Shown here in pieces: positions 52,809 through 63,678 of a stretch of 64,000 nt of DNA. This stretch comes from Actinospica robiniae DSM 44927 (GTDB taxonomy: Bacteria > Actinomycetota > Actinomycetes > Streptomycetales > Catenulisporaceae), in NCBI RefSeq assembly GCF_000504285.1, contig NZ_KI632511.1, positions 2,973,372-3,037,371 on the forward strand. Reading direction: 5' to 3'. The notes below the pieces were generated by a model. That model was not told the origin of the DNA and made no database searches. It saw only the letters and a program-made list of their open reading frames with translations. Position numbers and translations under genes: made by a program. How positions within the stretch are numbered: the first letter of the stretch is position 1; each line of letters begins with the position of its first letter.

Positions 52809-54854
52809 TCACGTCGCCACGCGCCGGCTCAGCCGGAGCAGGTACTCCTTCCGGTCCAGCGGGTTGAGATCCGTGCGGGAGCGCTCGGGCATTTCGACAC
52901 CGACCACGTCCTGGTAGCGGTCGAAGGCCGTCTCCAGCACCCCGGCGCCGCGCGTGAGCGGAGGCAGCGCCCGTTCGAGTTCGTGCACGCGCCCGGCCGG
53001 GATGTCGCCCTCAACCCGGTACGACGATCCGGCCACCGAGGACTCGCGCGGCACCGCGCGCAACCCGGTCAGCACCGGCAGCAGCGTCCCGAAGACCTCA
53101 GCCGGCACCTCGGCCCGGAAGCGCTGGATCGGCTCCTGCACCACCGTGCCGGCTCGGCGCAACGCGTCCATCAGGACCAGCGGCGTCAGCTGCCGGAAGT
53201 CTCCAGCCGTGCTGGACGACGCTTTGCTGAACGTCGCGTGCATCGGGCTCTGCCGCGGCCAGTACTGCGACGAGATGAGCGTCACCCGCACGTCTCGCAC
53301 CTGCCAGCCGTGCAGCCCTTCGCGCAACACGGCATGCACGGTCTCTTCGATCGCCTTGTGGAACGAGAACGGCAGCGACCCGAGTTCGATCGCGTATCCG
53401 AAGCGCACGCCGTCACCCGGCTCCCCTGGTTCGACGCGCAGGCCGACGCCGGCGATGAACGGGTTCTCGCCCTGCTTGATCCGCTCCTCCGCTTCGCCGA
53501 CGCCGACCACCCGCTCCGCGCAGATGGTCGTCGTCGGCCGGAAGTCCACCTCGACGCCGAAATGCTCGGCGAGCGTGCTCTGCACGACCTCCTTCTGCAC
53601 CTCGCCGTAAAGCGAGACGGAGATCTCATGGCGTACGTCGTCCTGCCGCAGGTCGATCAGCGGGTCCTGTTCGGCCAGGAGCGCGAGGGCGGGATGCAAG
53701 CGCGCCCGGTCGCGGTCGGTGCGCGGTTCGACGACGGTCTCGAGTGTCGGCGGGGAGAAGTGGTGCCGCCCGGCCCGTGCCCTGATCCGGGCGTCGGCCG
53801 TGCCGATGACGTCGCCGATCCGCACCCCGGAAAGGCCTCGCAGCTGCGCGATCGCGCCGGCCGTGGCCTGTCCGCTCGGTACCGCAGCGCCACCTTCGAA
53901 CACTGCGATCGACGTGATGCGCCCCTCGCGTACGGCGACGGAGTCCGCGAAAGCCCCGGCAGCGTCGACGGCCCCGAAGCTGATCCGGTCGCGCACGCGC
54001 ACGGTGCCCGCGTACATCCGCGTGTAGGCAACGGGTTCGCCAGCCGGGCCGCGCTCCATCTTGAATACGATCCCTGCTGCAGGCGCGTCGGCATCGTCGG
54101 GAGCGAGTGGAAGCAGATGTCTGATTCCTTGGAGGAGCTCGCTCACGCCGGCGCCGGTGATCGCCGAGCCGAAGAAGACCGGATGCACCCGTCCACGCCG
54201 CGACTGTGCGGCCAGCGCCCGACGCACCCGGCGGCCGGCCACCGTTCCGTCGCCGTCGACGTACGCGGCGAGCAGGTCGTCGTCGAGCGCGGTGAGGCGG
54301 TCGAGCAACCGACTGCGGAACGCGTCGTCGGCCGCCGCGTCGAAGGGCACGTATTCAGCATTCGCGGTCCCTGGATGCAGGACGGTGCCCATCGCCAGCA
54401 CGTGCGGGGTCAGTAGCTCCGCGATGCTCGTCAGCAGCGACTCGGCCTGCGCGCCCCGTCGATCGATCTTGTTGACGAACAGTAGCGTCGGGATACGCAG
54501 ACGTCGCAGCACACGCATAAGCACGCGCGTCTGCGGCTGGACGCCCTCGACCGCCGAAACGACGAGCACCGCTCCGTCGAGCACCGCGAGGGCGCGCTCG
54601 ACCTCCGCGATGAAGTCCGAGTGCCCGGGCGTGTCGATCAGGTTGACCGATACCCCGTCCAGCTCGAAGTTGGCCACGGCGGCCTTGATGGTGATGCCGC
54701 GCCGACGCTCCAACTCCAATGAGTCGGTGACGGTGCTGCCCGCGTCTACGCTGCCGATGGCGCCGATCACGCCGGTGGCGTAGAGCAGGCGCTCGGTCAG
54801 CGAGGTTTTACCGGCGTCGACATGCGCCAGGATTCCGAGATTCAGCGAACGCAA
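52809..54854 (-). CDS. tetracycline resistance-type ribosomal protection GTPase (OtrA/TetM family)
   Basis: 681 aa. EF-G-like translational GTPase with G1 HVDAGKTSLTERL, G2 RRGITIKAA, G3 DTPGHSDF, G4 NKID, followed by the EF-G domains II-V with the C-terminal MPERSRTDLNPLDRKEYLLR end. The length and the absence of the EF-G insertion fit the Tet(M)/Tet(O)/OtrA group, which releases tetracycline from the 30S A site. Actinobacteria often carry chromosomal copies that serve self-protection or general translation rescue, so resistance is an inference. Start is TTG 54854, with AAGGA 11 bases upstream. Confidence 0.9.
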   Translation of the reverse strand: MRSLNLGILAHVDAGKTSLTERLLYATGVIGAIGSVDAGSTVTDSLELERRRGITIKAAVANFELDGVSVNLIDTPGHSDFIAEVERALAVLDGAVLVVSAVEGVQPQTRVLMRVLRRLRIPTLLFVNKIDRRGAQAESLLTSIAELLTPHVLAMGTVLHPGTANAEYVPFDAAADDAFRSRLLDRLTALDDDLLAAYVDGDGTVAGRRVRRALAAQSRRGRVHPVFFGSAITGAGVSELLQGIRHLLPLAPDDADAPAAGIVFKMERGPAGEPVAYTRMYAGTVRVRDRISFGAVDAAGAFADSVAVREGRITSIAVFEGGAAVPSGQATAGAIAQLRGLSGVRIGDVIGTADARIRARAGRHHFSPPTLETVVEPRTDRDRARLHPALALLAEQDPLIDLRQDDVRHEISVSLYGEVQKEVVQSTLAEHFGVEVDFRPTTTICAERVVGVGEAEERIKQGENPFIAGVGLRVEPGEPGDGVRFGYAIELGSLPFSFHKAIEETVHAVLREGLHGWQVRDVRVTLISSQYWPRQSPMHATFSKASSSTAGDFRQLTPLVLMDALRRAGTVVQEPIQRFRAEVPAEVFGTLLPVLTGLRAVPRESSVAGSSYRVEGDIPAGRVHELERALPPLTRGAGVLETAFDRYQDVVGVEMPERSRTDLNPLDRKEYLLRLSRRVAT

Positions 54855-54862
54855 AGGTCTTC

Positions 54863-55186
54863 ATGTCCTTGATGGCAGGGGAAAGGGCCACGTGGTGGGA
54901 CATGAACTGCGCTCGCATCTCAACTCCGTCTATCGGGGAGCTCACTCGGACGCCAGCCACTACAGCAGGACGCCGAGCCGCGGGGCAACCGGTTTTCTCC
55001 GTCCGCTACTCTCCACCCGGCGATACCGCGAGCCTTACCGCTTTCTCGGTGACGGTGCCCTCGAGGCGGCTCCGGCTGCTCGACGACCACCGGTCGGTGG
55101 CGGTGGACGGCCGCTACCAGCTGTCCACACCGGACAACGGCGCCTTCGTACCGATCGCCAACGTCGTCGGTATCTACCTCCACTGA
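54863..55186 (+). CDS. possible small hypothetical protein, 107 aa
   Basis: Open frame from ATG 54863 just outside the resistance gene on the other strand. The C-terminal half has good protein character (TASLTAFSVTVPSRRLRLLD, YQLSTPDNGAFVPIANVVGI) and the frame ends 18 bp before a very strong hairpin terminator, which suggests that something is transcribed rightwards. No ribosome-binding site or family was recognised; a later ATG (54902) is possible. It may be a C-terminal fragment of a longer lost gene. Confidence 0.35.
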   Translation: MSLMAGERATWWDMNCARISTPSIGELTRTPATTAGRRAAGQPVFSVRYSPPGDTASLTAFSVTVPSRRLRLLDDHRSVAVDGRYQLSTPDNGAFVPIANVVGIYLH

Positions 55187-55204
55187 CCCGAGCGCGACAC
55201 GCAA

Positions 55205-55254
55205 AGCCCGGCCGGGCGAAGAAGAACGCCGCCTCTTCTTCGCCCGGCCGGGCT
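55205..55254. terminator. strong bidirectional hairpin terminator
   Basis: Perfect 21-bp stem (55205-55225 with 55234-55254) and 8-nt loop, the longest in the window. It lies between the plus-strand frame ending at 55186 and the MBL hydrolase gene ending at 55269. Confidence 0.88.
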
Positions 55255-55268
55255 AATCGTCTTCTGAA

Positions 55269-55874
55269 TCAGAGTGCGGCGCGCTCGGCTCCGATGGTGG
55301 TGTCCTCACCGTGGCCGGTGTGGACGATCGTGTCGTCCGGGAGGGCGAAGAGCTTGGCCCGGATGGAGTCGACCAGGGTGGGGCGGTCGCTGTAGGAGCG
55401 GCCGGTGGCGCCGGGACCGCCGTGGAACAGGGTGTCGCCGGTGAAGACGGCGCCGAGTTCGGGGGCGTATAAACACACTGCGCCGGGCGCGTGGCCGGGG
55501 GTGTGCAGCACCTGCAGCGTGGTGCCGGCGACGGTCAGCTCCTGGCCGTCCGCCAGCTCCGCGTCCCAGAGCTCGTCTTCGTGGGTCAGCTCCCACAGCG
55601 GGCGGTCGTCGGGGTGCAGCAGAATCGGGGCGATGACGCGTTCGCGCAGCTCCGGGGCGACGCGGACGTGGTCGTCGTGGGCGTGCGTGCACACGATCGC
55701 CTTCACCCGGCGACCGTCTACGACCTTGAGGATGCCGTCCACGGAGTGCGGGGCGTCGATGACGATGCATTCGGAGTCGTCGCCGATGACCCAGACGTTG
55801 TTGTCGACCTCGAAGGTCTCGCCGTCGAGGGAGAACGTGCCGGAGGTGACGCCGTGGTCGATGCGGGCGGCCAT
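55269..55874 (-). CDS. MBL-fold metallohydrolase, partner of the mycothiol formaldehyde dehydrogenase
   Basis: 201 aa. Metal ligands THAHDDH, a His in HTPGHAPGAV, Asp in FTGDTLF and His in VHTGHGEDT give the glyoxalase-II-like set. Its ATG overlaps the dehydrogenase stop by one base (TGATG). In mycobacteria the same pair is conserved (the MscR-type gene and the following MBL gene), and the hydrolase is thought to act on the S-formylmycothiol or a related thioester produced by the dehydrogenase. Confidence 0.9.
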   Translation of the reverse strand: MAARIDHGVTSGTFSLDGETFEVDNNVWVIGDDSECIVIDAPHSVDGILKVVDGRRVKAIVCTHAHDDHVRVAPELRERVIAPILLHPDDRPLWELTHEDELWDAELADGQELTVAGTTLQVLHTPGHAPGAVCLYAPELGAVFTGDTLFHGGPGATGRSYSDRPTLVDSIRAKLFALPDDTIVHTGHGEDTTIGAERAAL

Positions 55875-56962
55875 CAGAAGATCACCACCGAGCGAAGGAC
55901 CTCGCCGTGGTGCATCCGCTCGAAGGCGGCCTCGACGTCGCCGATGCCGATCTCCTCGCTGACGAACGCGTCGAGGTCGAGCTTGCCGCGCCGGTAGAGG
56001 TCGACCAGCATCGGGAAGTCGCGGCTCGGCAGGCAGTCGCCGTACCAGGACGACTTGAGCGAGCCGCCGCGGCCGAAGACGTCGATCAGCGGCAGGTCCG
56101 GGACCTTCATGTCGGGCGTGGGCACGCCCACGAGGACGACGGTGCCGGCCAGGTCACGGGCGTAGAACGCCTGCTTCCACGTCTCCGGGCGCCCGACCGC
56201 CTCGATCACGACATCCGCGCCGAACCCGCCGGTCAGCTCCTGGATCGCGGCGACCGGGTCGGTGGCCGAGGAGTCGACGGTGTGGGTGGCGCCGAGGCGC
56301 TGGGCGGTGGCCAGCTTCTTCGCGTCGATGTCCACTGCGATGATCGGATCGGCACCGGCGAGTGCGGACCCTGCGATCGCGGCCACGCCGACGCCGCCGC
56401 AGCCGATCACGGCGACGGACTTGCCGCGGGTGACCGCGCCGGTGTTGATCGCGGCGCCGATGCCCGCCATCACGCCGCAGCCGAGCAGACCGACCGCCGC
56501 CGGACGCGCCTCCGGGTCCACCTTCGTGCACTGACCCGCGGCCACCAGCGTCTTCTCCGCGAACGAGCCGATGCCCAGGGCCGGGGTCAGCTCCGTGCCG
56601 TCTTCCAGTGTCATCTTCTGCTTCGCGTTGTGCGTCGCGAAGCAGTACCACGGCTCACCGCGCCGACACGCCCGGCACTGGCCGCACACCGCGCGCCAGT
56701 TCAGGATGACGAAGTCGCCCGGCTCCACCTCTGTCACGCCCGGGCCCACCGCCTCGACGATGCCGGACGCCTCGTGCCCGAGCAGGAACGGGAACTCGTC
56801 GTTGATCCCGCCCTCGCGGTAGTGCAGGTCGGTGTGGCACACCCCGCAGGCCTGCACCTTCACGACGGCCTCGCCCGGGCCGGGGTCGGGCACGTTGATC
56901 GTCACCAGCTCGACCGGCGCGCCCTTGGTCCGCGCGATGACCGCCTTGACCTGCTGGGGCAT
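55874..56962 (-). CDS. S-(hydroxymethyl)mycothiol dehydrogenase
   Basis: 362 aa, zinc MDR enzyme. Catalytic ligands GVCHTD and LLGHEASG, structural Zn lobe [18 protein letters not shown]-binding [14 protein letters not shown]. Sequence features such as [45 protein letters not shown] and the C-terminal [20 protein letters not shown] identify the class III-like, mycothiol-dependent formaldehyde dehydrogenase (MscR/AdhE2). It oxidises the mycothiol adduct of formaldehyde and may also reduce S-nitrosomycothiol. Forms a two-gene operon with the MBL hydrolase. Presence implies that the host makes mycothiol, i.e. is an actinobacterium. Confidence 0.93.
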   Translation of the reverse strand: MPQQVKAVIARTKGAPVELVTINVPDPGPGEAVVKVQACGVCHTDLHYREGGINDEFPFLLGHEASGIVEAVGPGVTEVEPGDFVILNWRAVCGQCRACRRGEPWYCFATHNAKQKMTLEDGTELTPALGIGSFAEKTLVAAGQCTKVDPEARPAAVGLLGCGVMAGIGAAINTGAVTRGKSVAVIGCGGVGVAAIAGSALAGADPIIAVDIDAKKLATAQRLGATHTVDSSATDPVAAIQELTGGFGADVVIEAVGRPETWKQAFYARDLAGTVVLVGVPTPDMKVPDLPLIDVFGRGGSLKSSWYGDCLPSRDFPMLVDLYRRGKLDLDAFVSEEIGIGDVEAAFERMHHGEVLRSVVIF

Positions 56963-57132
56963 GATGGGGGGTCCTTTCCAAGTGGGGACACTTCACATGG
57001 ATCGTACGCACGGCACCTGCCCGAACGGGTAACGCATCCGATTCGTCCGGAAGATCCAAGTTTTTACCTTGCCACCCGTTACATACCCCTCGCTCCAGGT
57101 TACCCAGTTGAGGTCGAGAGAAGGGGTTCACC

Positions 57133-58032
57133 ATGATCACGCAGCAGGAGATCTCCGGCTTGCTCAACCAGCAGGTGCTGGGCAGCAGCGGGCAGAAGAT
57201 CGGCCAGGCCAAGCACGTCTTCTACGACGACGCCACCGGCCGGCCCGAGTGGGTCACCGTCAAGACCGGCATGTTGGGCGGCAACGAGACGTTCATCCCG
57301 ATCCGGGACGCGGTCGCATCGGAGGGCCACCTGAAGGTCCCCTACTCCAAGGACAAGATCAAGTCCGCGCCGAACGTGGACGTCGACGCGAAGGGCCACC
57401 TCTCCGCGCAGGAGGAGCGCCGGCTCTACAGCTTCTACGGCATCGACGGAAGCGCCCCCGGGCCGCGGGCCGCCGGGCAGCAGCGGATGGGGAACGAGCA
57501 GCGGGCGGCAGCCGACCAGCGAGCGGCCGGACAGGTGTCCGGCCAGGCCGCGAGCCAGCGGGCGGCCGAGGAGCAGCAGGCAGCGGCTCCCCGGGCCGCG
57601 GCGCCGCAGGCAGGCGCGGACGCCGCGATGAGCGCCGACGCCGGTTTGGCCGACGACGCGATGACGCTGTCGGAAGAGAAGATGCACGTGCGGGTCGAGC
57701 GGCGCGAGAGCGGCCAGGCCAGGTTGCACAAGTACATCGAGTCCGAAGAGCGCGAGGAGACCATTCCGCTGCGCCACGAGGAGGCGCGCCTGATCCGCGA
57801 GCCGATCACCGACGCGAACCGCGGCGACGCGGTGGCCGGGCCGGAGCTCTCCGAGTCCGACCACGTGGTGACCCTGCACGCGGAGAAGCCGGTCGTGGAG
57901 ACCACGGTGGAGCCGACCGAGCGGGTCCGCCTGGCGGTCGAGGAGCACACCGAACAGCAGACCGTCCGCGGCACGGTGCGCCGGGAGCAGATCCGGATCG
58001 AGGACGCGCCCGACGACGATCAGAGCCGCTGA
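57133..58032 (+). CDS. PRC-barrel and YsnF/AvaK (DUF2382) domain stress protein
   Basis: 299 aa. ATG is preceded by GAGAAGGGG. N-terminal PRC-barrel (about 1-80; NQQVLGSSGQKIGQAKHVFY, GNETFIPIRDA), a Gln/Ala-rich low-complexity linker with RAAGQ, RAAAD and RAAEE phrases (about 105-175), and a C-terminal DUF2382 region (about 180-295; TLSEEKMHVRVERRESGQAR, VEEHTEQQTVRGTVRREQIR). Such proteins are common general-stress proteins in actinobacteria with no known reaction. Divergent from the formaldehyde dehydrogenase over 170 bp. Confidence 0.88.
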   Translation: MITQQEISGLLNQQVLGSSGQKIGQAKHVFYDDATGRPEWVTVKTGMLGGNETFIPIRDAVASEGHLKVPYSKDKIKSAPNVDVDAKGHLSAQEERRLYSFYGIDGSAPGPRAAGQQRMGNEQRAAADQRAAGQVSGQAASQRAAEEQQAAAPRAAAPQAGADAAMSADAGLADDAMTLSEEKMHVRVERRESGQARLHKYIESEEREETIPLRHEEARLIREPITDANRGDAVAGPELSESDHVVTLHAEKPVVETTVEPTERVRLAVEEHTEQQTVRGTVRREQIRIEDAPDDDQSR

Positions 58033-58278
58033 CCGAGCGGAGGCAGGCGACGCGGGCAGGCGGCGACGCGGCGACTCAGCATGGTGCGGAAACGCGGTGC
58101 TGAACCGCCGCCACGCCGCCTGCCCGCGATCGTGAAGTTTTGCTGCTCCCGGGCTTCAGCAACTCTCGATGGACCGCATCGGCCGCCACAGGGCAGGCTG
58201 GGGACGCGGTCGCGGCCGGCGACTACGCCGCGATTCCCGCCGTTTCCCCTGTTCAGCCATTGCCTGGAGGCAGCCGAA

Positions 58279-59307
58279 GTGAAAGCGCTCGTGAAGGCCG
58301 AAGCCGAGCCCGGACTGTGGCTGATGGACGTGCCGGAGCCCGAGCTAGGCCCCGGCGAGGTGCTGATCAAGGTGCTGCGTACCGGGATCTGCGGCACCGA
58401 CCTGCACATCCGCGCCTTCGACGCGTGGGCCCGGCAGGCCGTGCGGACCCCGCGGGTGCTCGGGCACGAGTTCGTCGGCGAGGTCGTCGAGCTCGCCCCG
58501 GGCGTCGCGGACATCGCCGTCGGCGACCTGGTCAGCGGCGAGGGACACCTGGTGTGCGGCAAGTGCCGCAACTGCCTGGCCGGTCGGCGGCACCTGTGCC
58601 GCAGCACGATCGGGCTCGGCATCGGGCGCGACGGCGCCTTCGCCGAGTACGTCACGCTCCCGGCCTCGAACGTGTGGGTGCACCGGGTCGACGTCGACCT
58701 GGACGTCGCGGCGATCTTCGACCCCTTCGGCAACGCCGTGCACACCGCGCTCTCCTTCCCGCTGGTCGGCGAGGACGTGCTGGTCACCGGCGCGGGCCCG
58801 ATCGGCATCATGGCCGCGGCGGTGGCCCGGCACGCCGGCGCGCGCAACGTGGTGATCACCGACGTCAGCCCGTACCGGCTGGAGCTGGCCGAGAAGGTGG
58901 GCGTGAGCCTGGCGCTGAACGTGGCCGAGACCACCATCGAGCAGGGCCAGCAGCTGCTCGGCCTGCGCGAGGGCTTCGACATCGGGCTGGAGATGTCCGG
59001 CCGGCCCGAGGCACTGCGCGACATGATCGCGAACATGACGCACGGCGGCCGGATCGCCATGCTCGGGCTGCCGGCCGAGGAGTTCTCGGTCGACTTCGCC
59101 CGGATCGTCACCTCCATGATCACCCTCAAGGGCATCTACGGCCGGGAGATGTTCGAGACCTGGTATGCCATGTCGGTGCTGCTGGAAGGCGGCCTGGACC
59201 TGAGCCCGGTGATCACCGGCCGGTACGGCTACGCGGACTTCGACGCGGCCTTCGACGACGCCGCCGGCGGCCGCTGCGGCAAGGTCATCCTCGACTGGAC
59301 CGTCTGA
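58279..59307 (+). CDS. tdh: L-threonine 3-dehydrogenase
   Basis: 342 aa from GTG behind GGAGG (eight bases). Zinc MDR enzyme with [18 protein letters not shown], structural Zn lobe [15 protein letters not shown], Rossmann [12 protein letters not shown] with an acidic strand end (VVITDVS), and the Tdh-specific ending [20 protein letters not shown] ... GKVILDWTV. It oxidises threonine to 2-amino-3-ketobutyrate, which the enzyme encoded 50 bp downstream cleaves. The long open frame upstream to 58081 has no homology. Identification is firm because both genes of the pathway are adjacent. Confidence 0.94.
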   Translation: MKALVKAEAEPGLWLMDVPEPELGPGEVLIKVLRTGICGTDLHIRAFDAWARQAVRTPRVLGHEFVGEVVELAPGVADIAVGDLVSGEGHLVCGKCRNCLAGRRHLCRSTIGLGIGRDGAFAEYVTLPASNVWVHRVDVDLDVAAIFDPFGNAVHTALSFPLVGEDVLVTGAGPIGIMAAAVARHAGARNVVITDVSPYRLELAEKVGVSLALNVAETTIEQGQQLLGLREGFDIGLEMSGRPEALRDMIANMTHGGRIAMLGLPAEEFSVDFARIVTSMITLKGIYGREMFETWYAMSVLLEGGLDLSPVITGRYGYADFDAAFDDAAGGRCGKVILDWTV

Positions 59308-59357
59308 GCCGGCTCGCTTCCGCCCGCTTCGCCACCTGCAGAACAAGGAGTTCCAAG

Positions 59358-60566
<1,209 letters not shown>

Positions 60567-60573
60567 TCGAGGG

Positions 60574-61488
60574 GTGATCGATTCCCGCCGGCTGCGCACC
60601 CTGCGGGCCGTCGCGGACCACGGAACGGTGACCGCGGCGGCCGCCGCGCTGTACCTGACTCCTTCGGCCGTCTCCCAGCAGCTCGCGGCGCTGGAGCAGG
60701 AGGTCGGGCACCAGGTGCTGGTGCGCGAGGGCCGCGGGGTGCGGCTCACCGCCGCCGGCGAGATCCTGCTGCGCCACTCGCACGCCGTGCTCGCGCAGCT
60801 CGAGCAGGCGCAGGCCGAGCTCGCCGCCTATGCCTCCGGCGCCGCGGGTGAGGTCACGGTGGCCTCGTTCGCCACCGGCATCGCCGCGATCGTCGCGCCC
60901 GCGATGCGCGAGCTCGGGGTGAGCGCGCCCGGGATCCGCCTGGAGGTGCGCGACGCCGAGGGCGACGCCAGCCTGATGCTGGTGCTGGACGGCCGCGCGG
61001 ACCTGGCCGTCGCGGTGGAGTATCGCGGCGCGCCCGGCGAGGACGACCAGCGGCTGTCCCGATTCCCTTTGTACGCCGAGCCTTTCGACGCGGTGCTGCC
61101 GCGCGGCCACCGGCTCGCCGAGCAGGCGGCCGTCGCCGTCGCCGATCTGGCGGACGAGCCGTGGATCGGCCCCTACCCGGGCAATCCCTGCCACGACGTG
61201 GTGATGCTGGCCTGCGAGACCGCGGGATTCCAGCCGCGGCTGGCCCACTCTTCCGACGACTTCCGCGCAGTGGCCGCGCTGGCCGGCGCGGGTGCGGGCG
61301 TCGCACTCGTGCCGCGTTCGGCTTTGCGCGGCGTCGAACTGCCCGACGTCGTCATGCTCCCGCTCGTGGGCACCCCGGCGACCCGCCGCGTGTTCGCCGC
61401 CGTCCGCCGCGGCGCGCAGGAACACCCCCTTCTCCGGCCTGTTCTCGACGCTCTTCGCTGCGCGGCGGCCGACGCGCATCTCGTGTAA
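60574..61488 (+). CDS. LysR-family regulator of the threonine catabolic cluster
   Basis: 304 aa. GTG start seven bases after the kbl stop and preceded by GAGG. HTH IDSRRLRTLRAVADHGTVTA ... LYLTPSAVSQQLAALEQEVG; effector domain with VTVASFATGIAAIVAPAMRE, ADLAVAVEYRGAP and GAGAGVALVPRSAL. It is the third gene of the tdh-kbl operon, the position seen in streptomycetes, so it probably controls threonine/glycine metabolism, though no operator was identified in the 246 bp before tdh. Confidence 0.92.
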   Translation: MIDSRRLRTLRAVADHGTVTAAAAALYLTPSAVSQQLAALEQEVGHQVLVREGRGVRLTAAGEILLRHSHAVLAQLEQAQAELAAYASGAAGEVTVASFATGIAAIVAPAMRELGVSAPGIRLEVRDAEGDASLMLVLDGRADLAVAVEYRGAPGEDDQRLSRFPLYAEPFDAVLPRGHRLAEQAAVAVADLADEPWIGPYPGNPCHDVVMLACETAGFQPRLAHSSDDFRAVAALAGAGAGVALVPRSALRGVELPDVVMLPLVGTPATRRVFAAVRRGAQEHPLLRPVLDALRCAAADAHLV

Positions 61489-61608
61489 CGCCGCGCGGTA
61501 CTCGCGATCGCGTGGGGTGTCGTTGCGTCGCCCTGAGGTCGACAAAAGTCCTAGTTGCTTCGTGATCCGTGCATTCAATCACGGCAGCCGCACCCTGAAC
61601 ATGGACTT

Positions 61609-62502
61609 ATGACAGCACCGCACTCCCCCGCCACTTCGACAGCCGTCCTGACTTCCAACGGTTACCAGCTCGACGCCGATCCGCGCCGCCTCGGGCGTCT
61701 CGAGCCCGTGCCCGACGTCGAGCGCCATGACCGCGAGGCCCTGAGGGCGCGTCTCGCCCGGGACGGGTACCTGTTCCTGCCGGGATTCCTAGACCGCGAG
61801 AGCGTCCTGGACTTCCGTCGCCACTACTTCGCGCAGCTGGCTGACAGTGGGCTGACACGGTTCGGTACCGACCCTGCGGACGGGATCGCGGCGGAGGGCG
61901 GCGTCCTCGACCGGGAGCGGCTGCGGCACGTGCTGTTCCAGCAGATCGTGCCGGGTGCGGCGTATGAGGCGCTGTGCCGGGATCCGCGGATCGTCGCGTT
62001 CTACCGCTGGTTCCTCGGAGCCGACGAAGTGCACCTGCACCGCCGCAAGATCATCCGGCACGTCGGGCCCGGCGAGGCCGGCGTCGGTGTGGCGACGCAG
62101 GCGCACTACGACCTCGTCTACCTGCGCGAGGGCACGGATCGGGTGCTCTCCTCCTGGATCCCGCTCGGCGACTGCCCGATCGAGCGCGGCCCGCTGATCT
62201 ACCTGGAGCGCAGCCACCTGCGGGTGCGCGCGGACGAAGCGGCCGGCCGGCTCAAGCGCCCCGCGGCCTCGATGACCGCGGACCTGCCCGCGCTGGCCGA
62301 GGAGTACGACGCGCGCTGGCTGATGACCGACTTCCAGGCCGGCGACATGATGGTGCACGGCCCGCACATCATCCACGCCTCGCTCGACAACCAGGACCCG
62401 CGCGGCGTGATGCGGCTGTCCACCGACATCCGTTACCAGGCCGCCGCCGACCAGATCGACCAGCGGTGGCAGAACCACTGGCACGACGCGGACGGCCTAT
62501 GA
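61609..62502 (+). CDS. phytanoyl-CoA dioxygenase (PhyH) family Fe(II)/2-oxoglutarate enzyme
   Basis: 297 aa from ATG 61609 (no clear ribosome-binding site; the frame opens at 61555). PhyH fold with LARDGYLFLPGFLDRESVLD at the start, the metal motif HxD in TQAHYDLVYL, the distal His in HGPHIIHASLDN, and the oxoglutarate-binding Arg probably in GVMRLSTDIRYQ. Family members hydroxylate lipids, natural products or small acids. It is next to the threonine cluster but on its own; substrate unknown. Confidence 0.85.
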   Translation: MTAPHSPATSTAVLTSNGYQLDADPRRLGRLEPVPDVERHDREALRARLARDGYLFLPGFLDRESVLDFRRHYFAQLADSGLTRFGTDPADGIAAEGGVLDRERLRHVLFQQIVPGAAYEALCRDPRIVAFYRWFLGADEVHLHRRKIIRHVGPGEAGVGVATQAHYDLVYLREGTDRVLSSWIPLGDCPIERGPLIYLERSHLRVRADEAAGRLKRPAASMTADLPALAEEYDARWLMTDFQAGDMMVHGPHIIHASLDNQDPRGVMRLSTDIRYQAAADQIDQRWQNHWHDADGL

Positions 62503-62606
62503 CGCGCTCGACCCCGGGCGCACTCGCCCCGGCCGCCTTGTCCAACCGTGTCCAACCGTGACCAGGTTCGGGCACGGGGCGGCCGGGTCGCCATCACCAT
62601 GACGGC

Positions 62607-63602
62607 ATGACACGTCTTGGCATTCCGCGGACCCTGCGCGGACTCATCGTGGCCCTCGCGCTGGGCCTGAGCGGGCTCGCCGCGGCGCCCGCCCATGCGG
62701 ACACGCGGCTACCCGCGCCGACCGGGCTTGAAGTCCTGCACGTGACGGACACGACGGCCGACATGTACTGGAGCAGCTCGTGTTACTCGACGGGCGACGT
62801 GGTGCAGCGCTACGTCAGCGGATCATGGCAGACCTATGCGACCGGGAGCTGTGAATACCTCGCGCTGACCGGGCTGGCTCCTGGCACGACGTACACGTTC
62901 CGCGTGTACTCGGCCGCGGTGCCCGACATCGGATACGCGCAGAGCCCGCCTTCCGCCGCCGTCTCCTTCACCACGCTTTCCGGGCCGGACACGGTGCCGC
63001 CTTCCAAGCCCGGTACGCCGAGCTTCAGCGGCGTCACCACGACGGTGGTGAACGTCTTCTGGGGCCAGTCCACTGATAACGTCCAGGTCGCCGGCTATTA
63101 CTTGCAGGAGCTGGTGAACGGCACCTGGACTACGATCCGCACCGTCGCGCCGTCGGGCAACTCGCAAGGTATCAGTGGCCTGTCTCCGTCGACCTCGTAC
63201 ACATTCGCCGCAATCGCGTTCGACGCACGAGGCAACACCTCGACGCGCTCCGACCCCGGTACCGTCACGACCTTGGCCATCACCGCCACACCGTCCTGCC
63301 AGGCCAACCTGCAGGTGTACGGCGGCGGAGGATTCACCCTCACCGCGAACATCGTCAACACAACGGCCTCTGATATCAGCGGCTGGTCATTCGGATTCTC
63401 GTTGGTGTCGACCGCGAGCGTCGGCAGCGTCTTCAACAGCGTGCTCACCCGCAGCGGCAACACCGGCACGATCACAGCCGCGTCGTACGACGGCACGATC
63501 GGACAAGGCGGATCGCTACTCGTCGGCTTCACCGGCACCGCGCCGGCGGCCACCCCGCCGAGCGGGTTCAGCTTCGACGGCGTGCCCTGCACAGGAGCCT
63601 GA
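62607..63602 (+). CDS. secreted fibronectin type III protein with C-terminal CBM2-like module
   Basis: 331 aa. Signal peptide (about 1-31, TLRGLIVALALGLSGLAAAP, cleavage AHADT). Two FnIII domains (about 36-127 and 130-228; LPAPTGLEVLHVTDTTADMY, SLTSY-like LSPSTSYTFAAIAFDARGNT) are followed by a Cys-bracketed CBM2-like beta-sandwich (about 232-331; SCQANLQVYGGGGFTLTANI ... FSFDGVPC). There is no catalytic domain. The CBM2 part keeps one of the usual surface Trp residues (ISGWSFGF), so polymer binding is plausible. Could be a cellulose- or chitin-binding accessory protein or a remnant of a larger hydrolase. Confidence 0.78.
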   Translation: MTRLGIPRTLRGLIVALALGLSGLAAAPAHADTRLPAPTGLEVLHVTDTTADMYWSSSCYSTGDVVQRYVSGSWQTYATGSCEYLALTGLAPGTTYTFRVYSAAVPDIGYAQSPPSAAVSFTTLSGPDTVPPSKPGTPSFSGVTTTVVNVFWGQSTDNVQVAGYYLQELVNGTWTTIRTVAPSGNSQGISGLSPSTSYTFAAIAFDARGNTSTRSDPGTVTTLAITATPSCQANLQVYGGGGFTLTANIVNTTASDISGWSFGFSLVSTASVGSVFNSVLTRSGNTGTITAASYDGTIGQGGSLLVGFTGTAPAATPPSGFSFDGVPCTGA

Positions 63603-63678
63603 TCCGCGGCTAGTCTGGTCGCCCATAGACACCGGTTCCCCTGTCGGCGGACGTCCGCGCACAGACCCGGGCGACCCG

